Part shown: positions 45,716 through 56,729 of the stretch, in pieces
How the letters are laid out: the number at the start of each line of letters is the position of its first letter
Position numbering within the stretch: the stretch's first letter is position 1
Source of the DNA: Riptortus pedestris
Taxonomy: Eukaryota > Arthropoda > Insecta > Hemiptera > Alydidae
Direction of reading: 5' to 3'
Length of the DNA: 64,000 bases
Assembly: GCA_019009955.1 (NCBI GenBank)
Contig: CM032230.1
Span: 123,432,501 to 123,496,500 of the forward strand
Position numbers and translations under genes: made by a program
Notes under the pieces: model-generated
What the model was told of the DNA's origin: nothing
Seen by the model: only the letters and a program-made list of their open reading frames with translations
The model's database searches: none

Positions 45716-45806
45716 AGGAGTTCGGCTATCTGCTCCAGCGGTTGGAATGTTTTTGGTTTGCAAATTTTCTGAGGAAATGCGTCCGTCTTCGTCAGGCAAT
45801 AAAAAT
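45716..45806 (-). mobile_element. PLE-like terminal fragment
   Basis: Single copy of the arm found twice in the fold-back at 19024-19256: 'ggagttcggctatctgctcc' and 'ggtttgcaaattttctgagg', and a hammerhead-like core on the minus strand. Confidence 0.55.
45758..45799 (-). ncRNA. Hammerhead-ribozyme-like motif
   Basis: Minus strand: stem I TTGC/GCAA, CTGACGA at 45795-45789, an irregular stem II, GAAA at 45769-45766, then ATTT. Same layout as 19171-19213, with a weaker stem II. Confidence 0.5.
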
Positions 45807-45910
45807 GATTAACTCTTTTCTTTATGTATAACATTTATTGCATTCTTTTATTTTAATTTTTATATAGTTTTTAATTTAGACTAAATATATTTTAACTAGA
45901 TATTTTAAAT

Positions 45911-46045
45911 TACCTTCCTCCCTTTGGCCCGATTTCAGCCGTTAACGAAATTTTCATCTCTTTAGAATAGATGGACATTTGAGAAAGTTTTTTGAAAATC
46001 GCGTAATGAATACAAACTAAATAGCTCATTTCCCACAAGCTAAAT
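45911..46045 (-). mobile_element. HINE 5'-side fragment
   Basis: 'ggcccgatttcagccgttaa' jumps to 'agaatagatggacatttgag' and 'tcgcgtaatgaatacaaac', then a decayed palindrome. The TA core is missing. Confidence 0.6.
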
Positions 46046-46375
46046 GTACCTAAACAACTTTAACTGTGGCTATAAATAAACTAAAGCGGTTGTAATACGA
46101 ACGGTTTCATTTAAAAGACTCGGACTAATAGACTTTTAAGGAAATAAATCATATTGACATTTCTCATGGCTAAATATAAAATTTTAAGAAATTGCTGTGA
46201 CAAAAAAATAATAGCCAGCTGATTACTGGGGTCATGGTAAAAGAAGCCGCCGTAAGGTGAATAAGGTCAGGGACTAACAGATTCAGAGAATCCGATAAGA
46301 ATGTTACATCCAGTGCGTTAATTTGTCCATCAGACGTTGTACGATTTTATCAAACTCAATGCCTCAAGAAAAGAT
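46046..46375. other. Unassigned stretch
   Basis: No open frame or element end recognised. Confidence 0.35.
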
Positions 46376-46790
46376 AAAAGGTCCGTCACGCAAAGGCGTA
46401 GTTAAGAAGATTTCCTAAATGCGATACGTATTTGCATTTATTTTAAAAACGGTAAAGTTTATTGAGAACAATAGTTCGTATTTAGCTTCAGATAATGTGC
46501 TTTTAGAGGTGGAGTGGGAGTTTACTGAAGGCCGAAGACTAAAACATGCAAATATCAAGATGACGAAAAAAAAACGTACATAACAACATTTATAGAACAT
46601 TACATTTGCAATAAGATTAATTATACCAAATTTTCCCTCCGACGTATATTAAAGGAGATATTTCGAATTCCGATTTCAGATGTTAACGAACGCGGATCTT
46701 CATTTTTGCACAAAACGTTTAAATATTAAATCCAAAGTTTGGTATTGATCAGACAAAAAATTGCAACTGCAAGAGGGTTAACAGGCATAC

Positions 46791-46830
<40 letters not shown>
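46376..46830 (-). mobile_element. HINE copy with a (CA)n core, 5' end lost
   Basis: Decayed hairpin end (aaaaggtccgtcacgcaaag), module blocks, then 'ttgcaactgcaagagggtta' and an (AC)n tract at 46788-46830 where (TA)n is expected. Nothing of the left end follows. Confidence 0.65.
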
Positions 46831-46832
<2 letters not shown>

Positions 46833-46916
46833 TTTTTCTAAACCTCGACTCCTCATCCTATTTTCGCTTTGAGTGTCATAATCTCTAAAAATCTCATCCA
46901 GTTTCTACTTCAGTTC

Positions 46917-46955
46917 CTTTTAGCAGATTTGCCTTAAGGGAGGTCCGTTCAAAAC

Positions 46956-47041
<86 letters not shown>

Positions 47042-47812
47042 TATCAATCTATCTATATATTTGTCTGTTACCGCTCTAGCGGTCGCAAATTTTGTTTAAT
47101 CGTTACCAAACTCGATATTTAGTCGTTTTATGTAAAAATAAAGGTTAAGTTCGTTGACGGCTGAAATCGGACTAGGGGGAGGGGGGGGGTTAGAGGGGGA
47201 GAATTTTGAAAATTCGAAATATCTCCGTTACTCTATGTCGGATCGAAAAAGTGTATATAATCAATCTTATTGAAAATTAAATGCACTATAAATAATGTAA
47301 TATACATTTATTCTCTATCTTGAATAGTAACCGAGATATTTGCATTTTTCAGTTTTTGCTTTCAGTAAACCCCCACTATTGTTACATAAACAATACTCTG
47401 CTATATAATAAAAGATATTTATTGAAGCCTAAATACCAAATATTGTATTCATTGAACTTTTACTTTGTGTGATATATCCAAATACGTTCTTTTGACACCC
47501 CCCATTCTTTTGTTTTTTGATTACTAAAATTTGAGTGATTGAGATAAAACTGATTCTGATTCTATACAAATTACACCACTAGCTTTAGTAAATTGTTTTC
47601 AATAAAATTATATGTTATATTCAGATATATTTCATTAATTGTTTGTCTTTCCTGCCTATCTGTGCAGCGCTTGCCTGTTTGTTTACAATTCAGCCTTGTA
47701 TAGTACATTTACTGAGCATTCACGGTAGTGTTACTTGTATGTATATTTGTCTACTGTAAACCTTCGCTTGGGAAATCTGCTTAGTTTACGCAGCCCCTGC
47801 GTGAGAGACTTT
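46917..47812 (+). mobile_element. HINE copy, subfamily B/D, partly deleted left block
   Basis: Left end 'ttttagcagatttgccttaa' runs straight into 'gggaggtccgttcaaaactg', so about 110 bp is missing. A very long TA core (46962-47036), a G-run at 47178-47188 and the B-type segment follow. The 3' end is TTTACGCAGCCCCTGCGT with GAGAGACTTTT. Confidence 0.8.
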
Positions 47813-47865
47813 TACACATACACCTTACTATAGAGAACAGAAAAATGATACCAGCCATGTCATGT

Positions 47866-47918
47866 AACAGCTCATGGGAAATCTGCTTATTCAAGCAGCC
47901 TCTACGTAACAGACTTTA
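47866..47918 (+). mobile_element. Extra HINE 3' end in tandem
   Basis: 'tcatgggaaatctgcttatt' and 'caagcagcctctacgtaaca' with 'gacttta' repeat the terminus of the copy that ends about 55 bp upstream. Confidence 0.6.
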
Positions 47919-47978
47919 TGATTTAGAAGCATATGCTATTCGATACCAGTTATTTTAGCGAAATTTTTTTGATATATA

Positions 47979-48027
<49 letters not shown>

Positions 48028-48529
48028 CTGTTGAAATGAAACATGTATGTATCCACTGATAAAAACCCCCCGGGAGAATAAATACATTTAAGAATTAATT
48101 AAAAACGAAATGTTGGGCTCACCCTGACGATTTAATGAAGTTGTAGCTAATTAAAAATAATGCTTTGGAGAAAACGGGTAGGATGGGCGGATACTTACTT
48201 ACTTGAACGTTTAAACGTTCTGCGTCTTGAATTATCTAATAGACTCTTATAATAAGAATATTTAATTATTGTAGGCTCTCTGATTAATGATTAACAACTA
48301 ATCTAAAATGATCTAATTAGCAGCAAAGGAACATGGACCCAAAGGATATAATCCATTTAAATTAGCCCGATAGACGAGTGGGCTAGAATATTCTGAGGAA
48401 GGTCACGGACCCACTAAAACAGCTCATTTACATATTCAGGGAATATAATTACAGAATAAATTTGATAAAAGAGTGCGAACATTTGGAGTTACTAATTTAT
48501 TTCATTTTATTCACTTTAGCTAGATATTT
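47919..48529. other. Unassigned stretch with a (TA)n tract
   Basis: TA tract at 47983-48021. The rest has no recognised feature. Confidence 0.4.
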
Positions 48530-48534
48530 CATTT

Positions 48535-48682
48535 TAACGGAGGGATCAAAAAGGTCAAACACATCCACTCTTAATACTTCTTTATTACAGACAAAGTACT
48601 TTCGGGGCGAACCGTCCCATCATCAGTGCTCTAGAGTTGGTCCCTATTGAGCCGATATCTCCAGCGTGACTCCGTTTGACCT
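48535..48682 (-). mobile_element. PLE terminal-repeat fragment
   Basis: The minus strand reads from a coding-like tail (cgctggagatatcggctcaa) into the hammerhead-like motif, then 'taataaagaagtattaagag' and 'tggatgtgtttgacc'. It matches 22960-23000 and 23866-23960, linking those two pieces into one PLE family. The open frame of the coding tail continues through the motif to TAA. Confidence 0.65.
48591..48634 (-). ncRNA. Hammerhead-ribozyme-like motif, consensus core
   Basis: Minus strand: GAGCA, CTGATGA (48626-48620), stem II GGGACGG-TT-CGCCCC with one bulge, GAAA (48603-48600), GTACTTTGTC. Both invariant boxes are perfect, and stem I is short. Confidence 0.55.
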
Positions 48683-49312
48683 TTTAGCAGATTTCCCCTA
48701 AGGGAAATCAGCTATTGAGGTTGTACTCATGTCGGAATTTTCGAGATTTTTCATCAAATGTCCATCGATTCTACCTAGTAGACGACGAAAATGAGGTCCG
48801 TTCAAAACTGTATATATATATATTTGTCTGTTACCGCTCTAGCGGTCGCAATTTTTGTTTGATCGTTACCAAACTCGATATTTAGTCGTTTTATGTAAAA
48901 ATAAAGATCAAGTTCGTTAACGGCTGAAATCGGACCAGTGGGAGGGGGGGTTTAGAGGGGAGGATTTTCGAAAATTCGAAATATCTCCGTTACTATACGT
49001 CGGATCGAAAAAAATTACAGAATCAATCTTATTGAAAATTAAATTTCCTATAAATATCGTTCTATAGATTTATTCTGTATCTTGGATATTAACTGAGATA
49101 TTTGCATTTGTATTCTGCGTGTGCTCGGCAGCAGTGGCTATGTTCGGACTTTCCGCCGAGAGTTCTGGCGGCCATTTTCGTAACTATTCGTCCCTCCTGA
49201 ATAGGTTTAGATATCCCTTTCTACTACAGTTGTTATTGGGCAGATTTCTCTATTGTAAAACTTCACATGGGAAATCTGCTTAGTTTACGCAGCCGCTGCG
49301 TGACGGACTTTT
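48683..49312 (+). mobile_element. HINE copy, subfamily C
   Basis: Near-intact palindrome, short TA core (48810-48822), G7 block near 48940-48955, subfamily C segment and an intact end (hairpin ACGCAGCCGCTGCGT). It lies between a PLE terminal repeat and a T-rich LINE tail. Confidence 0.9.
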
Positions 49313-49350
49313 TCTTTTTGAGCAACATCGCCGCATCTGCGAAGTTTAAA
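49313..49350 (+). mobile_element. LINE-like 3' terminus, tail only
   Basis: 'ttttgagcaacatcgccgc' and 'atctgcgaagtttaaataaa' match the ends at 31545, 36375 and 40815. The minisatellite part is missing, probably cut by the HINE insertion. Confidence 0.5.
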
Positions 49351-49351
49351 T

Positions 49352-49545
49352 AAATATTATTACTATTAATTAAAATCCACATTTCGCTACTATGGCTAAT
49401 TGGGACGGCTTATCAGCAGGTTTCCGCCCGTTTCTAGTCAGGGTGGAACTAGGGATTTAAATTTAACGAGGTCGTCACTGAAAAAAGCCCTACTGCCCAG
49501 GCGGGAATCGAACTCAAAGCTCTAGGTTTACCATGTGACTAATGT
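49352..49545 (-). repeat. tRNA-derived SINE copy
   Basis: Reverse orientation: tail (attattactattaatt), body 'gtcagggtggaactagggat' and 'gaggtcgtcactgaaaaaag', B box in 'cgggaatcgaactcaaag', and 'taggtttaccatgtgac'. The head is truncated. Confidence 0.8.
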
Positions 49546-49968
49546 TTCGTTATTAGTCTTTTGATAAAATGAATAATACATATGTTATGGATTATTCATT
49601 GTAATCCTCAATCGGCGTCCCAAGGTTTATCACGCTTGAAAACACGTTTGACTGGAAATTAAACAAAAATACTGACTAGCGGGTGCCCTTGAGCCGAGAA
49701 TCCTGAGCGCAATTCAAATCTGACTATCATAAGAAAAAAATAATCCTTTGAGAATGTCCTTCATTGACGACCTTGCAGAAGTGCTATCGTCTGAAAATAG
49801 AATCGGTGGAGGTCAACACCCTTCGCAGAGATCAAATGCGACTCTAGCTCTAGAACAGGAGTTTTGGTTGACTTTTAAAATCAAATCTGACGAATTATTT
49901 CAAACAATAATAACAAATTTAATATAATCAACTTGCTAATATGTATTTATTAGAGTAATCTGTAAGTC
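49546..49968. other. Unassigned stretch
   Basis: A patch at 49685-49735 (gccgagaatcctgagcgcaa) is weakly tRNA-like on the minus strand. Nothing else was recognised. Confidence 0.3.
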
Positions 49969-50066
49969 TAAAAAAAGGCTGTCGCGTAGGGGCTGCGTAA
50001 ACAAAGTAGATTTCCCACGTGGAATTATGACGCACTGCTGATCTCATCTCACAATATATTCTCCAT
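49969..50066 (-). mobile_element. Extra HINE 3' end in tandem
   Basis: 'ggctgtcgcgtaggggctgc' and 'aaagtagatttcccacgtgg' form a second hairpin end next to the following copy's end, in the same orientation. Confidence 0.7.
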
Positions 50067-50345
50067 TTCAAAAATTCCGTCACGCAGGGGCTGCGTAAAC
50101 TAAGCAGATTTCCCACGTGAAGTTTTACAATAGAGAAATCTGCATACTGGTAACACAATACCACCGTGATTAAATAGAAACGGTAATGAATAATCATTCA
50201 GATAATTAAAATAAAATTCCAACTGAAACGGCTTCTGAATTGGAATAATAATTTATATTTTAATATCTCAAATTTTAGTAGTCCAAGAACTAAAGAAGGG
50301 GGGGGGGAGCGGATGAACAGAAAGTATTTGCATAAATCTCACAAA
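50067..50345 (-). mobile_element. HINE 3' half, subfamily B
   Basis: Intact hairpin end (ttccgtcacgcaggggctgc) and the B segment nearly identical to 40875-41090. It stops at 'cataaatctcacaaagtaac', where a plus-oriented copy begins. Confidence 0.8.
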
Positions 50346-50352
50346 GTAACAA

Positions 50353-50471
50353 ACCTTAAGAGAAATCAGCTATCGTCGTACTCATGACGCGAGTTTCGAA
50401 AAATTTCTTCAAATGTCCATCGACCCTACCCAGGAGATGACGAAAATGAGGTCCGTTCAAAATTATATTTA

Positions 50472-50524
<53 letters not shown>

Positions 50525-50576
50525 TATATATACATATATATATATATATAGTATATATATATACATATATATATAT

Positions 50577-50643
<67 letters not shown>

Positions 50644-51130
50644 CTGTTAACGCTCTAGCAGTCGCAATTTTTGTTTGATCGTTACAAAACTCGGAAGTTT
50701 TTGGTTTTATGTAAAACGGAAGATCAAGTTCGTTAATGGCTGAAATCAGACCAGTGGGAGGGGGGGTTTAGAGGGGAAGATTTTTGAAAACTCAAAATAT
50801 CTCCGTTATTATGCGTCGGATCGAAAAATTGTATAGAATCAATCTTTTTGCAAATCAAATGTACTATAAATATTGTTATATACATTTATTCTCTATCTTG
50901 AATATTAACCGAGATATTTGCATTTGTATTCTGTGTGTGATCGGCAGGAGTCGGTTATGTTCGGGACTTTCCGCCGAGAGCTCTGGCGGCCGTTTCCGTA
51001 ACTATTCGTCCCTCTTGAATAGGTTTAGTGATACCTTACTACTACAGTTGTTATTGGGCAGATTTAGCTACTGTATAACTTCATGTGGGAAATTTGCTTA
51101 GTTTACGCAGCCCCTGCGTGACGGACTTTT
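50353..51130 (+). mobile_element. HINE copy, subfamily C, with a very long TA core
   Basis: The left end is clipped within the palindrome (ccttaagagaaatcagc). The TA core is 50462-50640, the longest here, with GTA/ACA interruptions. The G7 block, C segment and intact 3' hairpin with GACGGACTTTT follow. Confidence 0.88.
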
Positions 51131-51566
51131 GAATTATTCGGCTATGGCCAATGGAACCCAATTAGTTTTGATCGACATATTAAAATAATGTTACTAGTGT
51201 CATTGGGAATTCATTACGTAGTTAAGCGGAAGCGCGGTATTTTTAGAATGAGAGAATTAGGTCTTCACGCAGATAAAAATGCGATATGAATATTTATGCA
51301 ATTTGTGACTGCAAGTAAGTTTATCTAGCGTTAAGTTTGAATAAACGGGGCGTTAAAAGATTAGACTCACATTTAAAACTGACGTAATATGCTAAACCCG
51401 ACGTCCAATATATTATATACTGGAGCAGGAAAAAGATATCCATTACAAATTTAAGTAAGAAATTTAAATACATAAAAACATGTCAGAAGTTAACCGATGG
51501 CAGAAATAGAACTACTACACTTCTGAATGATGAATCTATTCTGTGTTATATTGATAGTGGCTATAT

Positions 51567-51623
<57 letters not shown>

Positions 51624-52360
51624 AATATAAATTGCACACAAGCGTTCTACTTAATTCATTGCTTCTTCAACAATGCTCTCTCTGTACGTTTATGTAATAA
51701 TTATTTAATCAATTATGATGATTCCAAAAAATTGTACATAGAAGAAATAAATTTCTCTGGTTTAGGAATTTACTGATTTAAAAGAAAAGCATATGGATAA
51801 GATGGAGTTTAAAAACCGAAGCTCTGTTGCAGTATAATAAAAAAAAAATGAAATTAGTCATTTAAGCAGCACGTTTTTCAAGCTCCTTCGTCAATAAAAT
51901 GATTTAAAGCTTTTATCATTTTGATATTAATTATCGTTAGTTTGAAACATTGACAGTACATGATCGGGAATTAACAATAGTTCTACAACCCTACTAATAC
52001 TAACATCGATTGTAAGGGTATAGTGTAATATTGATTACCAGTTACCAAGTGTCGATTTATTGTAGCATTTGTTACGAGGTCTTGTCTTCCTTCAGTACAG
52101 ACGAAGACAGTCTAGAGAAAGAATGTCTCTCAAGGCTATGAGGTGACTTTTAATTTAGGTGTATTTTGTTGTGTTTTCCTGATGAGGGGTTGAAGTAAAG
52201 AACGCGAAACCTATAGAGTTTAATTAAGTAAAATAAAGAGGACTATTTCTATAAATTCATCACCTGTACCTACGAGTGATACATACGTATATAAAGAGAG
52301 TGAGGGAGAAAGATATTAAAAAATGAGATTAAAAAGGCTTTGAGCTATTCATTATTTCTC
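51131..52360. other. Unassigned stretch with a (TA)n tract
   Basis: TA tract at 51569-51620. At 52175-52210 'cctgatgaggggttg...gcgaaacc' has CTGATGA and GAAA boxes but only a weak stem II. Otherwise nothing was recognised. Confidence 0.4.
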
Positions 52361-52398
52361 ACAAAGCGTTTCGAGCCAGCTGCTCCTCTTCAAGGCGT
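52361..52398 (-). ncRNA. Hammerhead-like motif, isolated
   Basis: Minus strand: CGCC, TTGAAGA (52393-52387), stem II GGAGC-AGCTG-GCTC, GAAA (52372-52369), CGCTTTGTG. Layout matches the PLE motifs, but the rest of the element is not evident. Confidence 0.4.
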
Positions 52399-52563
52399 TC
52401 ATTCTTCTATAATTAAAATGAAATATATATATTTAATGAATTTTAGAATAGATTTTTTATTGAAATATAATCTCAGGCATCCAAACCTCTGGAATAATAA
52501 ATGAAATATGTATGAGCCTGCCCAGAATGAAATCGGCAAAGGTAGAATCAGGAGCATGGTATG

Positions 52564-53440
52564 TTATTAGCAGATTACCCTTAGGGTAACTCAGCTATTG
52601 AGGCTGTACTCATGATAGGATTTTCATCATACAAAAATGTCTTCAAATGTCCATCGATCGATAACCTGGAGATGACATGAAGTCCTTTCAAAATGGTATA
52701 TATATTTGTCTGTAAACGCTCTAGCGGTCGTAGATTTTGTCTGATCGTCACCAAACTTGATATTTAAACTTTTTATGTAAAAATGAAGACCAAGTTAACT
52801 GCTAAAGTCGGACAATGAGTAGGGGAGGGGGTTAGAGGGGAAGAATTTCGAAAATTTTAAATATCTCCATTGTAATCCATTATATCGAAAACTTGTAAAA
52901 AATTAATCTTATTGTAAATATAATGTCCTATAAATGTCGTTATATACATGTTTTCTCTATTATGAATATTAACCGAGATATTTCCATATTTTAGTTTTCG
53001 GCTATCAGCAAATCACCACTCCTACTCATGTCATACTAACCATAAGCTGTTATATCATGAACCACTTCATTCCAAGTTTAAATACCAAATGTGGTTTTTA
53101 TTGAACAATTACTTTGTGAGATACATGATGCGATGACGTCATGCGATGACGTTATTAATCAAGATTTTTCGTTCTTTACTATAAAATGTTTATTTGATCA
53201 ATGCCGTACTCGATATTTAGCCACGTCAGTCTACACTAAAAATCATATTTGTTATTTGCTGACATCGAAACTGGAATAATAGTGGTTTAGAGAAGGGGGA
53301 TTAGAAAATTCAAAATATCTTCGTTATTAAGAGTCGGGTAATAAAGAAGAGACTACGTGGCGATAGGAGATCACAAGTGTTATACCAACATTTGGGAAAT
53401 TTGTTTAGTTTACGGAGCCCCTGCGTGTAACGGACGTTTT
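52564..53440 (+). mobile_element. HINE copy, subfamily D (two modules)
   Basis: Left end with a variant but still symmetrical palindrome (gattacccttagggtaactc). It has almost no TA core (52697-52706), and the two modules have G-rich blocks near 52818 and 53292. The right end is 'gggaaatttgtttagtttac' with a variant hairpin (ACGGAGCCCCTGCGT). Confidence 0.75.
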
Positions 53441-53895
53441 CATTTTGGGAGTCCGCAGTATGACGAGAAAGGAAATTAAAAAGCTATTATGGTCCAATAA
53501 CTTAATGGGTTTATACCGCAGAAAGGTGATCATAATTACAGAAAGGAGAATCTTCAAAAAAGTGTAAGAAACATATATTTATGAATGACAGCAAAATTTG
53601 GATGTTCTCCGACTCGACAAAGTAAGACGAAACCGCCAGATCAATTATGTCCATAATTGAAGTGGAAATTAATTTAAATTGCTCTTTTTAATAAAATTAG
53701 CTTGAAAATATTTATGAATATTACTGGAATAAAAATAAGTTTAAAAGTATAACCAGTTCTTCCAGTTTAAGCCAAGATGGGACAGCATCTAATTTACTCT
53801 TATCAAGCCTTATCAATTTCATCTTTCCTCCACAACTGAGTAGTTTGCAGAAAATTATTTTACAATTTCTCCCAGTAGTTAATTTACTCGGGAAC
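53441..53895. other. Unassigned stretch
   Basis: No open frame or element end recognised. Confidence 0.35.
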
Positions 53896-54190
53896 TTTTT
53901 AACCGATTCCTCTTAAGGGAAATCAGCTGAGGTCGTAATCATGACGCGATTTTCGAAAATGTTTATAAAATGTCCACCGATCCTAGAAAGGAGAAGACGG
54001 AAATTATATATACCGCTCTAGCGACCACTAGTTTTATCTTATCATTACCAAACTGGATATAAAAGCGTTTTAGTACAACTTTCGTTAACGGCAGAGATTG
54101 AAGGGGGAATTTTGTAAATTCAAAATATCTATACTATTATAGGTATGGGAAATCTGCTTAGTTTACGTAGCCCCTGAGTGACGGACTTTT
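53896..54190 (+). mobile_element. HINE copy, internally deleted (295 bp)
   Basis: Both ends are present: 'cctcttaagggaaatcagc' on the left, GGGAAATCTGCTTAG and GACGGACTTTTT on the right. The middle is compressed and lacks the TA core and G-run. Confidence 0.75.
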
Positions 54191-54577
54191 TATGTTGTGG
54201 TATGACGAGAATATATTGCTGTAGAATACATCTATGTTACGAATTTTTTATTAAAGATAAAAGAATGTTAGATGAAACAAATTTTATTAAAATTAAAACT
54301 TCTTTGGAGTGACATACATCAAAGAGTGTCCATATATCGGAGTTTAAGTAATTTGAATAAAAGTGAACAGTAGAACATGAGTTCATTGCCCATTCTACGA
54401 CAAGGTCAGAAGAATGAACTACCTTGGACCGTTCAGCGCGAAATATTGAACAATGAAGAGAATTACTTTCAAAACGTCAAACTTTCTTAAAATAGTTAGA
54501 TCTTTTTAATGAAATATAACCGATGTCTGCAAATGACCATCTGGGCATAGGCAGTGTAATCATAAATAAAAAAATAG

Positions 54578-54952
54578 TTCAGGCAATTTCAAAGTGGAAA
54601 TACAAATCAATACATACCAAATATAACTCACAATAACTACAACACAATTAAGAGTCACCACCATAAATGCGCACAATTTCTAACGGAACATGGACTGGCA
54701 GGACATTATTTAATAAAATTTAAAATTGAAGACAATGACAAATGTACTTGCGACTTACAGACAACAGAAACGTTTTTACATATACTTTATGGCTGTACAA
54801 CATTTAATCAAAATAGATCAAATTTAATAATGAACATAATTTTAAAAGGAGGTTATTGGCCAGAACCACCTCATATTATATTTAACAAATATAATAAAGA
54901 ACTTATAAAGTTTAACAAAAGTATAGATATAGGTGTAGCAAAAATACATTAG
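54578..54952 (+). pseudogene. LINE ORF2 C-terminal fragment with zinc-knuckle-like motif
   Basis: The open frame starts after stop 54575-54577 and ends at TAG 54950-54952 (124 codons), with no genuine start. It includes QFLTEHGLAGHYLIKFKIED and CTCDLQTTETFLHILYGC (C-x-C-x9-H-x4-C). 'HG-x-x-GHYL' followed by a Cys/His knuckle is typical of the ORF2 C-terminus of Jockey/R1-type LINEs. It is a different family from 39082-39930: no RNase H is seen, and the tail differs. Confidence 0.8.
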
Positions 54953-55290
54953 AATGCAAAGTTGATTGTGAGGAATGGGAATTATAATTCAATTTATTTA
55001 CCTTACACAGATAGACTCGCGAATTAAACATCGGTTGAGTTTGACTTTCATTGATATGTTTTTTGTTCTTATTGTATTTATTTACTTTTTCATTTCATTT
55101 ATTAATTTTTTCTGTAATTATCTTACTTATTTTAATATTGTATTTTATTATTTTATTTCTTGTATACAATATTCTATTGTTACTTGTTAAGGTATTTTTT
55201 GTTATTGTTACCTGCTGTTACTTTTGAAATGGCAAATCACCTTCGATATGGTGTCCATGAATAAATTAATTAAAACAACAAAAACAATAT
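54953..55290 (+). other. 3' untranslated region of the LINE fragment
   Basis: T-rich sequence ends in 'gcaaatcaccttcgatatgg' and 'tgtccatgaataaattaatt' with an A-rich tail. CACC...GGTG around TTCGATAT forms a small hairpin near the 3' end, as is common for LINE RNAs. Confidence 0.55.
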
Positions 55291-55989
55291 TCGAGTAGAT
55301 AGTTGATAAATATATATGTATTGAAAAATAAAAATATATTTAAACATAATAATACATGTAATATGCCATGTGACATTGGAACATGTATTCAAATAAATAA
55401 CTCCTCATAGGGTTACTATGAGGAGAAAAAAAAAAAAAAAAGTGGAAATACATTAAGATCAATAAATTATGGAAATGTTTACATATACAAATAAACGCTG
55501 GAATGTTCTAACGTCAGTTTTGGTTTATCATTAAACTTTACCATATCTGAATTCCTCCGCTGTTCAGTTCCCTATAATTATTTACAGGCGATATATTTAT
55601 AAGGAGTATTTGTGTGGGATACGAAGGGAAAACTGAAAATGAATGCCTTCATCTTGTCAGATTATGCGAGATGTTTTGGTTCCTGTTCCCAATAATAAGT
55701 TTTCCATGAAATTTCATTTTCATACTGAATAAGCTTTCTCATCGGTAAAAGCTGTGTTCGATATTACTTAATTTTAAATTTCAATTTCCAGGGAACTTCA
55801 TACTTCCATTTATAAATCCCTGACATACTCAGAAGCGTTTCAACATTTTATACAAAATGATTGCCTAAAGTAATTGAATAAGATATTAAAATGTCTACGT
55901 TCAAAAAAACGAATATGATTTTTGGTTTGGAGTGACAAGATCGAATTTTGAGAACGGTATAGTTCAAATAAACGTTTTTAGTTACGTAA
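55291..55989. other. AT-rich stretch, nothing recognised
   Basis: No open frame or element end. An A17 run lies at 55425-55441. Confidence 0.4.
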
Positions 55990-56663
55990 AATATGAATTG
56001 ATGGCTTCACAACACAAGGAATTTGCATGTATCTCATCTAGTGAATGTCTGTTGAAAACAATATTTAGTATTTAAGCGTCGAATAAATTGTTTGATGATA
56101 TAACATCTTATTTTTAATATAACATGAATAGGGCTGGGGGTTTAGTGATGGCTGAAAACAAATAAAAACTGCTATATCTCTGTTAATACACGAGATAGTG
56201 AAAAAGTCCGTCACGCAGGGGCTGCGTAAACTAAGCAGATTTCCCACGTGAAGTTTTACAATAGAGAAATTTCAGAATAGAGATTCAAACAGTTACGGGA
56301 ACAGCCCGAACTAGCTCTTGACGGAAACTCACGGCTAGACCCGAAGTTAGCCGATCTCATCTCAGAAGCTGAAAACAGAAAAATGTAAATATCTCTGTTA
56401 ATATTCAAGATACAGAACAAATCTATATAACATTATTTATAGTTAATTTAATTTGCAATAAGATTGATTTTATATAATTTTTCGATCCGACGTATAGTAA
56501 CGGAGATATTTCGAATTTGCGAAAATCCTCCCCCTCTAAACTCCCCCTCCCACTGGTCCGATTTCAGCCATTAACTAACTTGATCTTTACTTTTGCATAA
56601 AACGTTTAAATATCGAGTTTCCTAACGATCAAACGAAAATTGCGACCGCTAGAGCGTTAACAG

Positions 56664-56729
<66 letters not shown>

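Noticed and set aside
50413..50658. Frames made of alternating I and Y (also at 19365, 29973, 58223, 59889)
   Set aside because: Translations of (TA)n microsatellites.
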